DNA of 64,000 bases from Cacajao melanocephalus (GCA_963573385.1 CAUYLG010013923.1:1-64000); one strand, 5' to 3'. Positions 26,106 through 38,665 are shown, counted from the stretch's first letter. Notes: generated by a model not told the origin, from the sequence alone. Program-made: numbers and translations.

Positions 26106-26555
26106 ATCAGTATTAGGATTCTAATTTCTTTATTTTGTAGACCTGATGTCAGCAAACTTCAACAAAAATCCAGCCTACCTGAGCTGTTATTGAAATACAG
26201 CTATTATCTATGGATCATGCTACAACAGCAAAACTGAGCAATCTGACAGAGGCCATATGGCACTCAAAACCCAAAATATCTAACCCTTTACAGAGTTGCA
26301 GACCTTTGCCATAGACCATCCATTCATTCAACAAGCATTTATTAAGAAATTTTAAAGGTAGGTGGCTGGTAGGTAGGTAGTATAGGTTGCTGGCTAAAAA
26401 ACTGTGGCCTCATTAAACCAAGTTAAAAGTTAATTCATACTGAATTGTATTCTTCAATATAATTAATTATCACATATGAGAAAAAAATGTGAACAACTTC
26501 TGCTGTGGAAAAACTGTACTAAGCTACTTGGAATGTAATATTACTAGAAGGTACT
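26106..26555. other. Unassigned intronic sequence
   Basis: A small GGTAGGTAGGTAG run lies near 26360-26380. No other feature recognised. Confidence 0.45.
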
Positions 26556-26559
26556 CTAC

Positions 26560-26765
26560 TATTACTACTTATACTTATCAAGCATTTACTGCATGCTTAA
26601 CACTATTATAAACACTTAATATAAATAGCATATGTCATTTATTCCTCACTACACCTCTAGGATGTAAGTGCATGTCTATCCTCACTTTACAAATGATAAA
26701 ATTAAGACTCAAAACAATTAATTTCTGAGGTCCCACAGCTTGCATTTGTTAAAGCTGGGACTTTA
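26560..26765 (+). repeat. MIR SINE
   Basis: Diverged MIR with CAAGCATTTACTGCATGCTTA, a CATTTATTCCTCACTACACC stretch and an ACTTTACAAATGATAAAATT core. Confidence 0.7.
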
Positions 26766-26857
26766 TAGAAGATGCTTTCATTCCCGGAGATATTAAAATA
26801 AGAGAGTGGATAACTTATTAAAAGAATAATGGTGTACATTTTTAAGGGAAGTAAAAT

Positions 26858-27085
26858 ATAAATAGCTACCATTTACTGAGAGCCTACTATGGTTCTGGCA
26901 TTATGCTATGTCCTTTAAAAACATTCTCTAATTATATCAACCCTTCAAGGTAGGTATAAGTTCCCTCTCTTACAGGTGATGAAAAAAATTACAGGTTACA
27001 TGACTGACAAAAGGTACATACCTTGTAACTTGCCAAACTAAGGTTAAAATTTAGATCTACCTGACTTGTTCCATTATACATGCTA
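26858..27085 (+). repeat. MIR SINE
   Basis: A second MIR 100 bp downstream in the same orientation: AGCTACCATTTACTGAGAGC, CTACTATGGTTCTGGCA and a degraded core near 26975. Confidence 0.7.
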
Positions 27086-27555
27086 AATTCCATTTTTAAA
27101 AAAAAATCCTAAGTGTATTTTTCTAATTCATGAAACTAAACTGCACTTACAAACGAAAGCAACAGCTGAACAATGAAATATCAGATAGGGCAAGTAATGA
27201 AAATACAACCTACACAACTAAAATAGCATAAAAAATATGGAAATATGAAACATATTTCTATATGTAAATACAGAATTCATTCCTAATGGTAGCTAGGATT
27301 CAACTCAGAATAAGCTACAACAGAAATTGCTGAAGACACTAAAATAACTGGAAACCTCATTAATCCATCCTCTAATAAAAACATTGATGCACTGACACTT
27401 AGCAGATATCTCTGTTGTAAGCAGTTATCCCTTTTTCCATTGGAGAAGGAGACTGGTCAACCCACTTCCATATTTTTGCTGAAGAAACATCTAAAGATAC
27501 AAATGTGAACAATACACTTCTCTTAGATATGACTGAATAATAAAGAAAAAAAAAA
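27086..27555. other. Unassigned intronic sequence
   Basis: AT-rich sequence with an A-run at 27542-27555; no feature named. Confidence 0.45.
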
Positions 27556-27720
27556 AGAAGGGACTCTGGGTTTTAGGACCAAAGAGATCTGAGCTGGAAT
27601 ATTTACCTCTGCCACTTTATGACTGTCACCACAACAAGCTAATTGACTTCTCTGCAACTGAGTTTTCTCATTTAAAAGAATGCTTAAGAGAGATGCTGTA
27701 GAAGAACATTAGGCATGCCC
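27556..27720 (-). repeat. MIR SINE, minus strand
   Basis: Shows the reverse-strand MIR order: GGGTTTTAGGACCAAAGAGA, CTCTGCCACTTTATGACTGT, ACTTCTCTGCAACTGAGTTT and CTCATTTAAAAGAATG. Confidence 0.72.
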
Positions 27721-28054
27721 TCTTAAAACACATCTGAGAGAATTATTATTCTTTCAGTTGTAATAACATTTCTCAAGGAAGATCTTTAAGAGAAAATATT
27801 TTCTCACTTATTCCCTTCCCTAACTACTAATTTGCATATAAAGTCCATATGTTCTTTTGCTTTCAAAGAGATGAGACGAAATATTTGTTGTGGACCTACT
27901 ATGTATAAATGGATCAACAGATGCTAAAAAAAATTGTAGAGCATTTCAGTACTGAAAAGAGCTTACAGAAATGCTTAGTTGGAAAGCTGATGTGTGTTCA
28001 GTTCTTGGCAATCACACTAGTTTCAGTGTGCCACAGGGGAGAGTAATAGGAGAC
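27721..28054. other. Unassigned intronic sequence
   Basis: A short TTGTGGACCTACTATGTAT stretch at 27888 may be MIR- or L2-derived. Nothing else recognised. Confidence 0.4.
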
Positions 28055-28147
28055 AGACTCACTGTGTAATGCCCTGCATTGACTTGGGACTCTACAGCAT
28101 GTCCTCACCAGCAAGAACACTCGCACCAGTTCTGGCCCCTGGACCTT

Positions 28148-28508
28148 TGATACGGTTTGGCTGTGTTCTCACCCAACACAGCCATCTTGAATTGTAGCTC
28201 CCATAATTCCCACATGTCATGGGAGGGACCCAGTGGGAGGTAATTGAATCATGGGGGTGGATCGTTCTCGTGCTGTTCTCCTGGTAGTGAATAAGTCTCA
28301 GGAGATCTGATGGTCTTATAAAGGGGAGTTCCCCTGTACATGCTCTCTTGACTGACATCATGTAAGACATGACTTTGCTCCTCATTCACCTTCTGCCATG
28401 ATAGTGAGGCCTACTATGTGGAACCATGAGTCAATGAAACCTCTTTCCTTTATAAATTACCCAGTCTGGGGTATGTTTTTATTAGCAATGTGGGAACAGA
28501 ATTATATA
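28148..28508 (+). repeat. THE1/MST-type MaLR solo LTR nested in the MLT1 5' LTR
   Basis: Starts TGATACGGTTTGGCTGTGTT, keeps the TAATTGAATCATGGGGG motif and ends near AATTATATA. The 5-bp duplication ACCTT at 28143-28147 and 28509-28513 fixes the borders exactly. Confidence 0.9.
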
Positions 28509-30199
28509 ACCTTGGACTTATCAGCCTCCAGAACCATAAAATACAAATTTCTTTTCTTTATAAATTCCCCAGTTTCAGGTATACTGTTATAACTAACAGA
28601 CAATAAACAAATAAAGAAAATTGGTATCAAGAAGTGGAATGTTGCTGATAATGAATAACTAAAATTGTGGAAGCAGCTTTGGAACTAGGTAACGGGCAAA
28701 GGCTGAAAGAGTTTGGAGGAGCAGGCTCGGATAAGCCTAGATTCTGGTGAGGGCTTAGAAGGCAAGACAACTAGGGAAAGCCTGTAACTCCTTAGAGATT
28801 GGTTAAGTAGTTATGACCAGAGTGCTGATAGAAATATGCACAGTAAAGGCCATTCTGATGAGGTTTCAAATGTAACTGAGGAACAAGGGATTGGAAACCA
28901 GAGCAAAGGTCATTCTTGTCATAAATGGGCAAAGAACTTGGCTGAACTATGTTCATCTTGAGGGCTTTGGGGAAGGCAGAACTTGACAGCGATAAATGAA
29001 CTAGAGTATCTGGCAGAAGAAATCTCTAAGCAAAACATAAAAGGAGTTGCATGGTTACTTTTGGCTGCTTACACTGAGAATTGGAAATAAATAAATAATT
29101 TAAGTTCAGAATTTATAATCAAAAGAGGAGAATGGAAAGATTTGGAAAATGCTCAGCCTAACCACATAAAGAATGAAAAACTGTTCAGGAGAGGAAACCA
29201 AGGGTGTAGCCCAGTGACTACTTTCGAAAGAGATTACTACACATAGAAGGGAGCCAGGTACTATTCCTCAAGACAATGGAAGAAAGACTCTGAAAGCATT
29301 TCAGAAATCTTCAAGGCTCTCCTATCACAGGCCCAAAGGCTGAGGAGTGGTGTCACGGGACAGGCCTAGGATGTGCTCCACAGGCTCATTGCCCAGGGCC
29401 AACTTGTAACTTTGCTCCCCAAACCCCCGAGGCATGGCTCAAGTGGCCCCAGGCACAGATCATTTCACAGTTCCACAGTAAAAATCATAAACCGTAGCAA
29501 CATCCATATAATGCCAATTCTGTAGGCTTGCAGAAAACAAGAGCTGTGGAGGTTTGGCAGCCTCTACCCAGATTTCAAAGAATGTCATCAAAAGCCTGGG
29601 GGCTCAGGCAGAGACCTGTAACAGGAAAGGAGTGAGCACAGAGAGCCCCACGAGAGCAACAAAAAATGGAAACGTGAGGTTGAAACTGCTACAGAGAATC
29701 CCTGCTGCATAGAGCAGTGCCTAGCGGAGTCATAGGAGCAGAACCACCACCAAAACACCAGAACTATACAACTTCCAGCATGCGATCCTAGATGGGGAGA
29801 GGTGAAGCATGAGCTAAGCCCAGGAAAGTCACAAAGGCCAAGGCCCTGGGGACTTAACCCCTACACTAGCTTGTGCAGAATGCCAGTCATGGAGTCAAAG
29901 GAGATTATTCCTCACCCTTAAGAGTTAATGTCTGTCTGCCCTCCTGGGTTTCAGACTAGTTTGGGGCCTGTTACTCCTGTTTCTTCCTTTTTGAATGGAA
30001 ATGTCTACCCTATGCCTGTGTAACACCACCGTATCTTGAAAGTAGGTAGCTTGTTTTGATATCATAGACTCACAGATGAGACTATGAATTTTAGGCATTT
30101 GGGTTGGTGCCGGAACAAGTTAAGAATTTGCAGCTATGATGTGGAATAAGTGGGTTTTTATGTGAGAAGGACATGAGTTTTGGAGGGCTAGAAGCAAAA

Positions 30200-30634
30200 T
30201 ACTATGGTTTGAATATTTTCCCATTTCAAAACTCATGTTGAAATTTAATCTCCAATGTGGCAGTATTGAGAGAAGAGGCATTTAACAGGTGTTGGATCAT
30301 GAGAGCAGAGCCCTTATGAATGGATTAATACATTCACCAATTAATAGATGAATGAGTTAATGGATTAATGGGCTATCATGGGAGTTTTTGGACGGGTGGC
30401 TTTATAAGAAGAGGACAAGATACCTGAGAGAGCACATTCAGCCCCCTCACCATGTGACGCCCTGCACTGCCCTGGGATGCTACAGAGTTATCACCAGCAA
30501 GAAGGCTCTCACCAGGTGCAGTCCCTTGACATGGACTTCTCAGCCTCCAGAACTATAAAAAATATATTACCTCTCTTTACAAATTACCCAGTTTCAGGTA
30601 TTCTGATACAAGCAACAGAAAATAGACTAATATA
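30200..30634 (+). repeat. 3' LTR of the MLT1-type element
   Basis: It includes TTATGAATGGATTAATACATTC with a following TTAATAGATGAATGAGTTAATGG expansion, then TTTACAAATTACCCAGTTTCA near its end. Confidence 0.82.
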
Positions 30635-30769
30635 TCTACTTAACAGCATAAAAAGAGACTTGAAAACAGAAATTTATACCATGTAACTGAGCAAAATATT
30701 AAATGTTGCAAAATGCTAATTTTCTTCTAAATAATCTCTGAATTTTCTATTCTTCCAATCAAAATCTCA

Positions 30770-31392
30770 ATAGGGAAAATATAAAACTGTAAAACTCTTA
30801 GAAGAAAACAGAAAAGCTTTTGACATTGGATTTGGCAACGATTGCTGGGTTATAATAACACTAAAAGCACAAGCAACAAAAGCAAAAATCAGATAAACTG
30901 GACTGCATCAACATTCGAAACTTCTGTGCATCAAGGGGACATAATCAACAGAGTAAAAAGGCAATCTATGGAATGGGAGAAAATACTCTTAAAGAACATA
31001 TATAATAAGTGATTCATATCCAGAATACATAAAAAATTCCTACAACTCAACAATATATTAAAAATTCCTACAACTCAAAAACAAAATAATCCAGTTAAAA
31101 AATAGACAAAAGACTTGAATAGACATTTTTCCAAAGAAGATATACAAAAGGTCAGCAAGAACATGAAAAGATGCCCAACATCACTAATCATTAGAGAAAT
31201 GCAAATCAAAATCACAATGAGATATTACTTCACAACTATCAGGATGGCTACTACCAAAAATGCAAAGTAAGTGTTGGCTAGGATGTGAAAAAATTGGAAT
31301 CCTTGTGTATCATTGGTGGAAACTTAAAATGATGCAGCCTCTATGGAAAACAGCATTGCAGTTCATCTTAAAATTAGAAATAGAATTACCAT
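30770..31392 (+). mobile_element. Old LINE-1 (L1M) ORF2 end, 5' half of a split copy
   Basis: Matches late ORF2: CATCAAGGGGACATAATCAA, then a degraded AGAAATGCAAATCAAAATCAC block. It is interrupted at 31401 by a younger L1 and resumes at 35733. A 28-bp-period duplication (AAAATTCCTACAACTCAA) occurs at 31033-31078. Confidence 0.85.
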
Positions 31393-34300
31393 AAAATCCA
31401 GCCAATATTCAATATCCTTAAAGAAAAGAATTTTCAACCCAGAATTTCATATCCAGCCAAACTAAGCTTCATAAGCGAAGGAGAAATAAAATCCTTTACA
31501 GACAAGCAACTGCTGAGAGATTTTGTCACCACCAGGCCTGCATTACAAGAGCTCCTGAAGGAAGCACTAAACATGGAAAGGAACAACCAGCACCAGCCAC
31601 TGTAAAAACATACCAAATTGTAAAGACCATTGACACTATGAAGAAACTGCATCAACTAACAGGCAAAACAACCAGCACCATCAAAATGGCAGGATCAAAT
31701 TCACACATAACAATATTAACCTTAAATGTAAACAAGCTAAATGCCACAATTAAAAGACACAGCCTAGCAAATTGGATAGAGTCAAGACCCATCAGTGTGC
31801 TGTATTTAAGAGACTCATCTCATATGCAAAGATATACATAGGCTTAAAATAAAGAGATGGAGGAAGATTTACCAAGCAAATTGAAAACAAAAAAAAGCAG
31901 GGGTTGCAATCCTAGTCTCTGATAAAACAGACTTTAAACCAACAAAGATTAAAAGAGACAAAGAAGGGCATTACATAATGATAAAGGGATCAATGCAACA
32001 AGAAGAGATAACTACCTAAATATATATGCACCCAATACAGAAGCACCCAGATTCATGAAGCAAATTCTTAATAACCTACAAAGAGACCTGGACTCCCATA
32101 CATTAATAGTGGGAAGTTTAAACACCCTACTGTCAATATTAGACAGATCAATAAGACAGAAAATTAACAAGAATTTCTAGGACTTGAACTCAGATCTGGA
32201 CCAAGCAGACCTAATAGACATCTACAAAACACTCCACCACAAATCCACAGAATATACATTCTTCTCAGTACCACACCACACTTATTCTAAAATCGACCAC
32301 ATAATTGGAAGTAAAACACTCCTCAGCAAATGCAAAAGAACAGAAATCATAACAAAGTCTCTCAGACCACAATGCAATCAAATTAGAACTCAGGATTAAG
32401 AAACTCACTAAAAACCTCACAACTACATGGAAACTGAACAACCTGCTCCTGAATTACTACTGGATAAATAATGAAATGAAGACAGAAATAAAGGTGTTCT
32501 TTGAAACCCGTGAGAATGAAGACACAATATACCAAAATTTCTGGGACACATTTAAAGCAGTGTGTAGATGGAAATTTATAGCACTAAATGCCCACAAGAG
32601 AAAAGAGGAAAGATCTAAAAATCAACTTCCTAACATCATGCTTACAAGTACTAGAGGAGCAAGATCAAACAATCTCAAAAGCTAACAGAAAACAAAAAAC
32701 AACTAAGATCAGAGCAAAACTGAAGGAAATAGAGACACAAAAAAAACACTTCAAAAAATCAATGAATCCAGGAGCTGGTATTTTGAAAAGATCAGCAAAA
32801 TAGATAGAACACTAGCCAGACTAATAAGAAAAGAGAGAAGAATCAAATAGAAGCAATAAAAAATGATAAAGGGGATATCACCACCAATCCCACAGAAATA
32901 CAAACTACTATCAGAGAATACTACAAACACCTCTGTGCAAGTAAACCAGTAAATCTAGAATAAATGGATAAATTCCTGGACACTTACACCCTCCCAAGAC
33001 TAAACCAGAAAGAAATCGAATTCCTGAATAGAACAATAACAAGGTTTGAAATTGAGGCAGCAATTAATAGCCTACCAACCAAAAAAGTCCAGGCCCAAAA
33101 GGATTCACAGCCTAATTCTACCAGATGTACAAAGAGGAGCTGGTACCATTCTTTCTAAAACTATTCCAAACAACACAAAAAGAGGGAATCCTCCCTAACT
33201 GATTTTATGAGACCAACATCATCCTGATACCAAAATCTGGCAGAAACAACTAAAAAAAAAAAAATTCAGGCCAATATCCATGAAGAACACAGATGCAAAA
33301 ATCCTCAATAAAATACTGGCAAACTGATTGTAACAGCACATCGAAAAGCTTATCAATCACAATCAAGTTGGCTTCATCCCTGGGTTGCAAGGCTGGTTCA
33401 ACATACACAAGTCCATAAATGTAATCCATCACATAGAGAGAACCAAATACATGATTATCTCAACAGATACAGTGAAGTCCTTTGACAAAATTCAACAGTC
33501 CTTTATGCTAGAAATTCTCCATAAACTAGGTATTAATAGAATGTATCTCAAAATAAAAAGAGATATTTATGACAAACCTGAAGCCAATATCATACTGAAT
33601 GGGCAAAAACTGGAAGCATTCTCTTTGAAAACTGGCACAAGACAAGGATGCCCTCTCTCACCACTCCTATTCAACATAGTATTGGAAGTTCTGGCCAGGG
33701 CAATCAGGCAAGAAAAAGAAATAAAGGGCATTTAATTAGGAAAAGAGGAAGTCAAATGGTCTTTATTTGCAGACAACATGATTGTATATTTAGAAGACCC
33801 CATGGTCTCAGCCCAAAATCTCCTTAAGCTGATAAGCAACTTCAACAAAGTCTCAGGATACAAAATCAATGTGCAAAAATCACAAGCATTCCTATACACC
33901 AATAACAGACAAACAGAGAGCCAAATCATGGGTGAACTCCCATTCACAATGGCTACAAATAGAATAAAATACCTAGGAATACAACTAACAAGGGAGGTGA
34001 AGGGCTTCTTCAAAGAGAACTACAAACCACCACTATAGGAAGTAAAAGAGGACACAAACAAATGGAAAAACATTCCATGCTCATGGTTAGGAAGAATCAA
34101 TATCATGCAAATGGCCATACTGCCCAAAGTAATCTACAGATTCAATGCTATCCTCATCAAGCTACCATTGACTTTCTTCACAGAATTGGAAAAAAACCCT
34201 TAAATTTTATATGGAACAAAAAAAGAGCCCATATAGCCAAGACAATCCTAAGCCAAAAAAAAAACACAAAAAAAAACCAAAGCTGGAGGCATCATGCTAC

Positions 34301-35732
34301 CTGAATTCAAACTATACCACAAGGCTACAGTAATCAAAACAGCATGGTACTGATACCAAAACAGAGATATAGACCAATAGAAAAGAACAGAGGCCTCAGA
34401 AGTAACCCCACACATCTACACCTATCTGATCTTTGACAAACCTGACAAAAACAAGCAATGGGGAAAGGATTCCCGATTCAATAAATGGAGTTGGGAAAAC
34501 TGGCTGGCCATAGGCAGAAAGCTGAAACTGGATCCCTTCCTTACACCTTATATGAAAATTAACTCCAGATGGATTAAAGATTTAAACATAAGACCTATAA
34601 AAACCCTGGAAGAAAACCTAAGAAATATCATTCAGGACATAGGCATGGGCAAGGACTTCATGACTAAACCACTAAAAGCAATGGCAACAAAAGCCAAAAC
34701 AGACAAATGGGATCTAATTAAACTAAAGAGCTTCTGCACAGCAAAACAAACTATTATTAGAGTGAATCAGCAACCAACAGAATGGGAAAAAATTTTGCAA
34801 TCTACCCATCTGATAAAGGGCTAATATCCAGAATCTACAAAGAACTTAAACCAATTTACAAGAAAAAAACAAACAATTCCATCCAAAAGTGGGCAAAGGA
34901 TATGAACAGACACTTCTCAAAAGAAGACATTTATGTGGCCAACAAACATATTTAAAAAAGCTCATCATCACTGTTCATTAGAGAAATGCAAATCAAAACC
35001 ACATTGAGATATCATCTCACGCCAGTTAGAATGACGGTCATGAAAAAATCTGGAGACAACAGATGCTGGAGAGGATGTGGAGAAATAGGAATGCTTTTAC
35101 ACTGTTGGTGGGAGTGTAAATTAGTTCAATCATCATGGAAGATAGTGTGGTGATTCCTCAAGGATCTAGAAATAGAAATACCATTTGACCCAGCAATCCC
35201 ATTAGTGGGTATATACCCAAAGGATTATAAATCATTCTATTATAAAGACACATGCACATGTATGTTTATTGTAGCACTGTTCACAATAGCAAAGACTTGG
35301 AACCAACCAAATGCCCATCAGTGATACCCTGGATAAAGCAAATGTGGCACATACATACCATGGAATATTATGAAGCCATAAAAAAGAATGAGTTCATGTC
35401 CTTTGCAGGGACATGGATAAAGCTGAAACCATCATTCTCAACAAACTGACACAGGAACAGAAAACCAAACACCACGTATTCTCACTCATAAGTGGGTGTT
35501 TAACAATGAGAACACTTGGACACAGGGAGGGGAACATCACAGGGCCTGTTGAGGGATGGGGGTCTTGGGGATGGAGAGCAGGGAATGGGGGTATGGGGAG
35601 GGATAGCATTAGGAGAAATACCTAATGTAGATGACAGGGAGATGGATGCAGCAAACCACATATACCCATGTAACAAGCCTGTATGTTCTGCACATGTACC
35701 TCAGAACTTAAAATATAAAAAAAAAAATCCAG
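31393..35732 (+). mobile_element. Primate LINE-1 (L1PA-like) insertion, 5' truncated, with target duplication
   Basis: The copy starts in late ORF1 (AATATTCAATATCCTTAAAG) and ends in a short A-run at about 35717-35727. The word AAAATCCAG at 31393-31401 and 35724-35732 is the target duplication. The host on both sides is one old L1, so this is a clean L1-into-L1 insertion. The 3' UTR has the G-rich run at 35551-35606 that primate L1 elements typically carry. It is 5' truncated, so it has no promoter. Confidence 0.92.
31686..35503 (+). pseudogene. Inactivated LINE-1 ORF2 (endonuclease and reverse transcriptase)
   Basis: ORF2 starts at ATG 31686 (MAGSNSHITILTLNVN) and shows the endonuclease region to about 32.4 kb, the reverse-transcriptase region at about 33.0-33.9 kb and the C-terminal part to about 35.5 kb. 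It is dead in several ways. The frame is broken early, near 31840. The endonuclease ETH-type motif reads RDSSH, which loses the catalytic Glu. The reverse-transcriptase FADD motif reads FADN, with AAC at 33775-33777 replacing the second catalytic Asp. Frameshifts and stops split the frame throughout, and the normal stop near 35505 is also mutated. Confidence 0.88.
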
Positions 35733-36255
35733 TAATTTTACTGCTTTGGTGTGCATTCAAAATAATTAAAAGCAGAATCTCAAAGAGATTTTTCCAAACC
35801 CATATTATAGAAGCATTTTTTACAACAGCCAAAAGGTGGAGGCAATCTGTGTCCATTGACAAATGACTGAAAAAAATATGGTATATATACATAATGGAAT
35901 ATTATTCAGCCTTAAAAAGAAAAACCATGTCATATGTTACAACAGAGATGAATCTTGAGAACATTATGCTAAATGAAATAAGCCAATCACAAAAAGACAA
36001 ATATTGTATGATTCCACTTATTTGAGGTATCTAAAGTAGTCAAATTCATAGAAATAAGTAGAATGGTGGTTGCCACTGGGAGATGGGGGAGGAACAAATA
36101 GAAAGTTTTGTTTAATGAGTACAGACTTTCATAATTCCATAATAAAAAAGCTTTGGAGATTGATTAGATAATAATGTGAATAGACGTACCACTATTGAAC
36201 TGTATACTTTAAAATGGTTAATATAGAAAAGTCTATGTTATGTGTATCTTAACAA
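35733..36255 (+). mobile_element. Old LINE-1 (L1M) 3' half of the split copy
   Basis: Continues the copy from 31401: GCATTTTTTACAACAGCCAA, the GGTGGAGGCAATCTGTGTCC region, and a 3' UTR with GAACTGTATACTTTAAAATG and ATGTTATGTGTATCTTAAC. Confidence 0.85.
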
Positions 36256-36299
36256 CTTTTTCACATTCAATAGGGTAATTATGCAAACATAACATTTAA

Positions 36300-36610
36300 A
36301 ATCAAGAAGAAACTGGATCATTCAATAAATGATGCTAGAAAAACTGATCACTAATTTGGGGGTAGGGAGGAACCACAGATAAATTATATGTCAAAAAATA
36401 AAAATATATGAAGAAAATAGGATAAAATATTTTTTACAATTATAGGGCTGGTCAAGTCCAGCCTAAGCAAGATACAAAATCCAGAAGCTTTAAGTAATTA
36501 CATAGATAGAACACTTAATAAAAATTAAAGCTTTTATATCATAAAAATATATAAAGACTAAGAAACAAACTGGAAAAATACTTTTAAAATATTTTAAAAG
36601 CCAATGTTTG
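36300..36610 (+). mobile_element. LINE-1 ORF2 fragment, old
   Basis: Similar to L1M ORF2: GGATCATTCAATAAATGATG, then ATACAAAATCCAGAAGC and TAAAAATTAAAGCTTTTATA. Order and spacing fit late ORF2, and no frame is open. Confidence 0.65.
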
Positions 36611-37448
36611 TTTTTGTCAGTCAATTCTTGCTTTCACAGTAATTTTATTCAATAAAGTCACCATGAGCACCAAATTAGGAAATACTAAATCACTGCTCCT
36701 AAGAGAATGCAGGTTTTGGTTCCTGGAGCCTCAGGTCACAATATTTTTATCAACTGATCATTACAAAATCTTGGTTTGTATATACTTTAGTTTAAAGACA
36801 ACTTATTTAACATACATTGTTGATTTATTAACACTGAACTCACAGCTATGATTTCCACACTGTAACTTATGCCTCAATGAAGCTTATCTGACACACAGAT
36901 TTTCTCAAAAGGCACATCACTAGTGTTTCTTTGCCTCATTTAGAAACATTAGAAAGCACTTCAGCACTACACTGGAGGCCGTTTTAAACAGTGAAATGCC
37001 CAAGAAAAAACACAAAAATAAAAATAAAAATTCAGTGGCACTAAATAGAATGTGAAAATGACACTTGTTTCTTGTTTACAATATGAGAACTGAAACAAGA
37101 AGGCAGAGTGTTGTCCTGCTTAACTTCAACTGTGACTCAATTGGGAACATGTGCAATTTTTCAATGCTCTGTGCATGTCCATGAGTGAGAAGAACCATGA
37201 AAACAAACAACCGTTTATGATTACAAATTTTAGCAAATAAGTGAATTTGCAAATATGGAGTCCACTAGTAATAAGGATTTAATGTTTTAAAATATACTTC
37301 AAAATCAATTCTTTCAAAAATATAAGAAGTAAAAATAATGTGATTGACATGAGAAAAATACAATTGCCTCATAACCATCTAAAGTGAAACAAAAGCTTCT
37401 TCTTACTTGTAATCAGAAAAATGTGACTTTAGTCAACAGTGATAAATA
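36611..37448. other. Unassigned intronic sequence
   Basis: No gene or repeat recognised; ordinary AT-rich intron. Confidence 0.5.
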
Positions 37449-37457
37449 ATAATTGAT

Positions 37458-37754
37458 GGCCAGGTGCAGTGGCTCACACCTGTAATCCCAGCACTTTGAG
37501 AGGCTGAGACGGGCGGATCATTTTAGGTCAGGAGTTTAAGACCAGCTTGACCAACATGGTGAAACCTGGTATCTATTAAAAATACAAAAAAACCCACAAA
37601 ATTAGTCAGGCATGTTGGTGCATGCCTGCGGTCCCAGCTACTCAGGAGGCTGAGGCAGGAGAATTGCTTTAACCTGGGAGGCAGAGTTTGCTGAGATCAT
37701 GCCACTGCACTCCAGCATGGGTGACAGAGTGAGACTTTGTCTCAAAAAATAATG
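37458..37754 (+). repeat. Alu SINE (full length)
   Basis: Starts GGCCAGGTGCAGTGGCTCAC and has both arms. It is flanked by ATAATTGAT at 37449-37457 and 37755-37763, a perfect 9-bp duplication. Confidence 0.93.
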
Positions 37755-37833
37755 ATAATTGATATCTCTGATATGGTTTGCCTGTGTCCCCACCAAAATC
37801 TCATATTGGACTGTAGTTACCATAATCCCCATG

Positions 37834-38293
37834 TGTGATGGCTAATACTGAATGTCAACTTGATTGGACTGTGGGATGCAAAGTATTGATCCTGGGTGTG
37901 TCTGTGAGGGTGTTGCCAAAGGAGATTAACATTTGAGTGAGAAGCTGGAAAAGGCAGATCCACCTTTAATCTGAGTGGGCATAATCTAATCAGTTGCCAG
38001 TGCAGCTAGGATAAAAGCAGGCAGAAGAATGTGAAAAGACCACAGTGGCTTAGCCTCCTCCCAGCCTACATCTTTCTCCCATGCTGGATGCTTCCTGCCC
38101 TTGAACATCAGATTCCAAGTTCTTCAGCTCTGGGACTCAGACTGGCTTCCTTGCTCCTCAGTTTGCAGACAAACTATTGTGGGACCTTGTGATCATGTGA
38201 GTTTAATACTCTTTAATAAACTCCCCTTTATGCACACACACACACACACACACACATCTTATATATACACATATACATATGTATGTGTGTATA

Positions 38294-38372
<79 letters not shown>

Positions 38373-38406
38373 TATTAGTTCTGTCCCTCTAGAAAACCCT
38401 AATACA
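37834..38406 (+). repeat. Solo LTR (ERVL-like) inserted in the THE1/MST 5' LTR, containing a compound microsatellite
   Basis: It starts TGTGATGGCTAATACTGAAT, ends AACCCTAATACA, and is flanked by CCATG at 37829-37833 and 38407-38411. Length is 573 bp, part of it a repeat expansion. The LTR family has a familiar GGATGCAAAGTATTGATCCTG motif, but I cannot give its name with certainty. Confidence 0.85.
38231..38370. repeat. Compound microsatellite (CA)n-(TA/TG)n-(TA)n-(GA)n
   Basis: A CA run at 38233-38257, mixed TA/CA/TG steps to about 38308, a TA run to about 38330, then a GA run to 38369. It lies near the 3' end of the solo LTR. Confidence 0.95.
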
Positions 38407-38603
38407 CCATGTGTCATGGGAGGGACCTGGTGAGGGTAATTAAATCATGAGGGTAGTTACACACATCCTGCTGTTCTCATGATAGTGAGTGAGTTCTCAT
38501 GAGATCTGATGGTTTATAAGGGTCTTTTCCCCCTTTGCTTGTCACTTCTTTCTCCTGCTGCCATGTAAAAAAGGACATGTTTGTTTCCCCTTCCACCATG
38601 AAC

Positions 38604-38665
38604 TTGGTACCATAGAGACTGGTGGACTGCTATATAAATTGGTACCATAGAGACTGGTGGACTGC
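38604..38665 (+). repeat. 35-bp tandem duplication at the LTR/interior boundary
   Basis: TTGGTACCATAGAGACTGG with the following GTGGACTGC occurs at 38604-38630 and again at 38639-38665. This is the usual primer-binding/start region of the MaLR interior, so the boundary was locally duplicated. Confidence 0.85.

Larger units (their letters stand above)
28055..30634 (+). mobile_element. MLT1-type MaLR element (LTR-internal-LTR) with a nested younger LTR
   Basis: The 3' LTR (30200-30634) starts CTATGGTTTGAATATTTTCC and ends AATAGACTAATATA. The 5' LTR is represented by its later part, 28055-28147 and 28509-28605, split by a solo LTR. The matching phrases CCTGCATTGACTTGGGA (28070) and CCTGCACTGCCCTGGGA (30461) tie the two LTRs together. 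The interior (28606-30199) begins AATTGGTATCAAGAAGTGG and is MaLR-like with no open gene. Confidence 0.8.

Noticed and set aside
33385..33735. 116-codon open frame with reverse-transcriptase similarity
   Set aside because: It is a surviving piece of the dead LINE-1 ORF2, not an independent gene.
38101..38433. 110-codon open frame
   Set aside because: It runs through the compound microsatellite and LTR; the peptide is repeat-derived (runs of TH, YI and ER).
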